Shown here: piece by piece, positions 61,357 through 64,000 of the stretch
Position numbering within the stretch: the stretch's first letter is position 1
How the letters are laid out: each line of letters opens with the position of its first letter
Origin: Planomicrobium sp. Y74
Lineage (GTDB): Bacteria > Bacillota > Bacilli > Bacillales_A > Planococcaceae
Assembly (NCBI RefSeq): GCF_003668635.1
Contig: NZ_RCWH01000003.1
Coordinates: forward strand, 248,001-312,000
Direction of reading: 5' to 3'
DNA: 64,000 nucleotides
Program-made: the position numbers and the translations under genes
Notes under the pieces: generated by a model
Told to the model about the DNA's origin: nothing
What the model saw: the letters and a program-made list of their open reading frames with translations, nothing else
The model's database searches: none

Positions 61357-62135
61357 GAAAACCGGTGATAAAAGTAAGTGCACTGATTTTATTGCTTACA
61401 ATATTGATGATGTTGACCGGTACTGCAGCGTTTGCTCAAACTGATCAGCATATCTACGATCAGGCGGGATTGCTGACTGATTCAGAAATCAGTGATCTCG
61501 AGGCATATGCCGCCGAAAAGAGCCGTGAACAGGGAACGGAATTCCTGCTGCTGACGACTGACAGCACCAGTGGTATGCCGATTATAGACTACATGGGTGA
61601 TTTTTATGACAATCTGGCTGATCAAACAGGAATGGAAAATGCAGTGTTACTGACAATCGACATAGGTGGACGCGAATTTTATCTGGCTGGTTTCGGTAAT
61701 GCCAAAACCCGCCTCGACAATGAACGCGTTGAAATGGTGCTCGACCGGATCACTCCTTATATGGCGCAGGGCCAATATGCCGGGGCATTCCGCGAAACGA
61801 TTGAGACGGCAGACCGTTACATGGAATACAAACCGGGCGTAAATCCAGAAAGCATCTTTCTCCAAACCTGGTTCCATGCAGCAGTGGCGTTGATTCTGGC
61901 AGGAGGGATTGTCGGGACGATGCTCTATAATTCCGGAGGGCGCAATACGACCACTGCAGCAACTTATATCGACCGGGATCATACACGTGTGACGAGAGAT
62001 TCGGATCGTTTCCGCAATAAAACCGTCACAAGACGCAGGATTCCAAAAAACAACAACAGCGGAGGCGGCTTTGGCGGCGGAGGCGGAATGACCGGTGGCG
62101 GCCGATCATTCAGTGGAGGTGGAAGAAGCTTCTAG
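61353..62135 (+). CDS. ydjH: TPM-domain membrane protein YdjH-like
   Basis: A 260-residue protein: signal peptide (VSALILLLTILMMLTGTAAF-A), a TPM domain (about 33-160: HIYDQAGLLTDSEISDLEAY, FYDNLADQTGMENAVLLTID, RITPYMAQGQYAGAF), a membrane helix near 175, and a Gly/Ser-rich tail with GGGFGGGGGMTGGG-like repeats. It starts at GTG overlapping the ydjG stop. In B. subtilis YdjH works with YdjG to bring PspA to the membrane. Confidence 0.88.
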   Translation: MRKPVIKVSALILLLTILMMLTGTAAFAQTDQHIYDQAGLLTDSEISDLEAYAAEKSREQGTEFLLLTTDSTSGMPIIDYMGDFYDNLADQTGMENAVLLTIDIGGREFYLAGFGNAKTRLDNERVEMVLDRITPYMAQGQYAGAFRETIETADRYMEYKPGVNPESIFLQTWFHAAVALILAGGIVGTMLYNSGGRNTTTAATYIDRDHTRVTRDSDRFRNKTVTRRRIPKNNNSGGGFGGGGGMTGGGRSFSGGGRSF

Positions 62136-62168
62136 GCGCCAATCGAAATAAAGGAAGGAATGAACGAC

Positions 62169-63149
62169 ATGGTTTTTTTCGGCAATCAATTTGCAGATGT
62201 AGTGGAATGGGATGAATTCCGCGATGACATGATTTTTTATAAATGGGCCAATAAAGAAGTCAAAAAAGGCAGCCGCCTGATTATTCGTCCTGGGCAGGAT
62301 GCAATCTTTCTTAACAACGGTAAAATTGAAGGAATCTTTGAAGATGACGGCGAGTATGATATCGAGTCGGAAATCGTGCCGTTCCTGTCAACCTTAAAAG
62401 GGTTCCGATTCGGATTCAACAGCGGCATGCGGGTCGAAGTGCTATTCGTCAACACGAAAGAATTTGTTGTCAGATGGGGCACCCAGAATCCGATTAACAT
62501 CCCGGCACCGGGTCTTCCAGGCGGCATGCCGATCCGCGCAAACGGAACCTTCCAGTTCAAAGTCAACGATTACATCAATCTCATCGACAAAATCGCCGGT
62601 GTGCGCAACAGCTATACAGTCGATGATGTGAAGATCCGCATCACGGCTGTTCTGGACCAATTATTGATGAAATGGATTCCAAAAGAAGGCAAGGATATGT
62701 TCAATCTCCAGGCCAATGCCCATGATATTTCAAAAGGAATTCAGGACGACCTGGATATGCAGATAATGGACGATGGCATGAAAATTACCGGCTTCCAGAT
62801 CATGAGCTTCAATTATCCAAAAGAAATTCAGGATATGATCAATAAAAATGCGTCCCAAGGGATGGTGGGGGACGTCTCCAGATACCAGCAGATATCAGTC
62901 GCTGACGCGATGGGCAAATCATCGGGATCGAATACCGCATCCGATATGGCCGGCATGATGATGGGCATGAATATTGCAAAAGAAATGATGGACGATCAGA
63001 AAGATTCCAAAGACGGTGGAAAAGATACTGGCAGAACAGCTGGCAGCTCAGAAACCGGCAGCGGCAAAGCGCCGAACTTTTGCCCGAATTGCGGCGAGAA
63101 AGTCAATGGTGCCAATTTCTGCCCGAACTGCGGACAGAAACTCACCTGA
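62169..63149 (+). CDS. ydjI: YdjI-like SPFH/virion-associated protein with zinc ribbon
   Basis: A 326-residue protein. The N-terminal ~250 residues form an SPFH-like domain (MVFFGNQFADVVEWDEFRDD, RPGQDAIFLNNGKIEGIFED, LLMKWIPKEGKDMFNLQANA). A linker with MAGMMMGMNIAKEMMDD follows, then a C-terminal double zinc ribbon, FCPNCGEKVNGANFCPNCGQ. In B. subtilis YdjI is the factor that targets PspA to YdjGH. AAGGAAGG suits ATG 62169 better than ATG 62160, which lies too close. Last gene of the operon. Confidence 0.88.
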   Translation: MVFFGNQFADVVEWDEFRDDMIFYKWANKEVKKGSRLIIRPGQDAIFLNNGKIEGIFEDDGEYDIESEIVPFLSTLKGFRFGFNSGMRVEVLFVNTKEFVVRWGTQNPINIPAPGLPGGMPIRANGTFQFKVNDYINLIDKIAGVRNSYTVDDVKIRITAVLDQLLMKWIPKEGKDMFNLQANAHDISKGIQDDLDMQIMDDGMKITGFQIMSFNYPKEIQDMINKNASQGMVGDVSRYQQISVADAMGKSSGSNTASDMAGMMMGMNIAKEMMDDQKDSKDGGKDTGRTAGSSETGSGKAPNFCPNCGEKVNGANFCPNCGQKLT

Positions 63150-63229
63150 ACCGAACCTTATAAAACAGGAGTAGAGTCCACATTACCGGGTAAACTATAA
63201 GTAAATAACTTTTACCAGGAGGGATTTCA

Positions 63230-63451
63230 ATGGCGAGAAAAGGAACAGCCGGCCGCACGCCTGAAAAACAGGTAGGAGCCCATGAATCCGGAATCGATAA
63301 AGCGATCAATAAAGCGAAAGAAGCTTTTGACGGTGATAACGAAGCGACGGATTACGAAGAAGTAAGAGGCAGGGATGAACAGCAGGATGCCAAGGAATAT
63401 TCTGAGAAAGTGTCGGATGAACGTCCAAATAACCCGCGCCGAAATGAATAG
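63230..63451 (+). CDS. Small hydrophilic protein of unknown function
   Basis: A 73-residue, highly charged protein (ESGIDKAINKAKEAFDGDNE, EEVRGRDEQQDAKEYSEKVS) without membrane segment. It begins with a good ribosome binding site (AGGAGGG, 7 nt spacing) and ends just before a strong bidirectional terminator. Composition resembles small stress or spore-type peptides in Bacillales, but no family is recognised. Confidence 0.75.
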   Translation: MARKGTAGRTPEKQVGAHESGIDKAINKAKEAFDGDNEATDYEEVRGRDEQQDAKEYSEKVSDERPNNPRRNE

Positions 63452-63462
63452 TAGCAGAAGTA

Positions 63463-63506
63463 AAAAGCGTTGGGGCTAACTGGATTGGTTAGCCCCAACG
63501 CTTTTT
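63463..63506. terminator. 18-bp perfect bidirectional terminator
   Basis: The 18 bases ending TTGGGGCTAAC pair exactly with those beginning GTTAGCCCCAA around a 7-nt loop, between convergent genes. Confidence 0.95.
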
Positions 63507-63519
63507 TGCATACCTTAAA

Positions 63520-64000
63520 TCAGTATTTATAAGATTGGCCGCCGTCAATCGGAATGACAGAAGCGTTGATGAACTTCGCTGCATCGGAAAGAAGGAATGC
63601 AACGAGGTTGCCGACTTCTTCCGGTTTACCGAAACGTTTCATCGGGTTGACGCTGACAAATTCCTTGCCGGCAGCTTCCCAATTATCGCCGGCCATTTGT
63701 TTCAAAGAGCCTTCAACCATTGGTGTCATAATTGCACCAGGAGCGATGGCGTTGATGCTGATGCCGAATTCGCCGTATTCAACTCCGGAGTTGCGGGTCA
63801 AACCGACAACGCCGTGTTTACTCGCTGCATAACCGGATTGATTGCCGACGCCGCGGATACCACCGACGGAAGCCGTGTTGACGATTGAACCGTAGCCTTG
63901 TTCTTTCATGACTTTGAGTACATATTTCATGCCATAGAAAACACCGTTCAAGTTAACATTAATGACTTTTTCAAACTCATCCGAACCGTATGCTTCAGTC
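63520..64000 (-). CDS. Short-chain dehydrogenase/reductase, 5' end outside window
   Basis: The C-terminal ~160 residues of an SDR. The frame is open to the window edge and reads TEAYGSDEFEKVINVNLNGV upstream of the internal TTG at 63951, so the gene begins outside. The catalytic Ser is in IVNTASVGG and Tyr-X3-Lys in SGYAASKHG; the end INASVIPIDGGQSYKY is typical of the glucose-1-dehydrogenase/3-oxoacyl reductase type. Substrate unknown. Its terminator is the bidirectional hairpin at 63463-63506. Confidence 0.9.
   Translation of the reverse strand, partial: TEAYGSDEFEKVINVNLNGVFYGMKYVLKVMKEQGYGSIVNTASVGGIRGVGNQSGYAASKHGVVGLTRNSGVEYGEFGISINAIAPGAIMTPMVEGSLKQMAGDNWEAAGKEFVSVNPMKRFGKPEEVGNLVAFLLSDAAKFINASVIPIDGGQSYKY

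Noticed and set aside
1..64000. tRNA, rRNA, insertion sequences, prophage or integrative elements
   Set aside because: None recognised by eye: no transposase, integrase or phage structural genes, and no tRNA-like cloverleaf noticed.

Overview
The window looks like chromosomal DNA of a Gram-positive Bacillales member, most likely of the Planococcaceae (Planococcus or Planomicrobium type). The evidence is AGGAGG-type ribosome binding sites with ATG, GTG and TTG starts, Rho-independent terminators after most transcription units, GC in the mid-40s by eye, a sortase with a wall-anchored substrate, and operons arranged as in Bacillus subtilis (rbsRKDACB; pspA-ydjG-ydjH-ydjI). No rRNA, tRNA, insertion sequence, prophage or CRISPR array was seen. 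The assignment rests on recognised protein families and gene order, not on any database search.

Region by region. 1-10.3 kb: a TPR protein cut by the window edge, a lipoprotein, a ferritin-like protein next to a glucose/sorbosone-dehydrogenase-type propeller, a LEA-like stress peptide, a DUF2254 membrane protein, an MFS exporter and a YvgN-type aldo-keto reductase. 10.3-15.2 kb: a six-copy 21-bp repeat array, then a two-gene unit of a 1255-residue SF1 helicase with a very large coiled-coil insertion and an unrecognised partner with a possible winged helix. 15.4-20.8 kb: aldA, ilvD, an RNA methyltransferase and a deleted esterase pseudogene. 20.9-25.8 kb: a CitS/DctS-type two-component system, a 2-hydroxycarboxylate transporter with a cre box and an AEC carrier, which together form a dicarboxylate sensing and uptake module. 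25.8-31.3 kb: a sulfurtransferase, a small hydrolase, a UGSC-family gene interrupted by an in-frame TGA exactly at the selenocysteine position, an excalibur wall protein with a class D sortase, and an amidohydrolase.

31.6-37.2 kb: YfhO-type membrane protein, MgtC, an SDR epimerase and a FusB-type EF-G-binding protein. 37.3-43.0 kb: the complete ribose operon rbsRKDACB behind an autoregulatory operator. 43-45.8 kb: an exported protein, a second repeat array (four copies, 20-bp period) and a PadR/DUF4097 pair. 45.9-53.3 kb: a BceAB-like ABC transporter, an HssRS-like two-component system, a small heme-copper-oxidase-like protein and an MMPL transporter, which look like an envelope-stress or efflux cluster. 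53.4-59.1 kb: small stress and membrane proteins, a GDYXXLXY/DUF2157 pair, and a TetR regulator divergent from an SDR enzyme. 59.1-63.2 kb: an ECF-sigma (SigW-type) promoter leading a 40-residue peptide gene and the PspA operon. The window ends inside another SDR gene.

The points most worth checking are the TGA-containing UGSC gene with a hairpin that fits a bacterial SECIS, the helicase pair, the two helically phased repeat arrays, the small ORF heading the PspA operon, and the sensor kinase that apparently starts at ATT.
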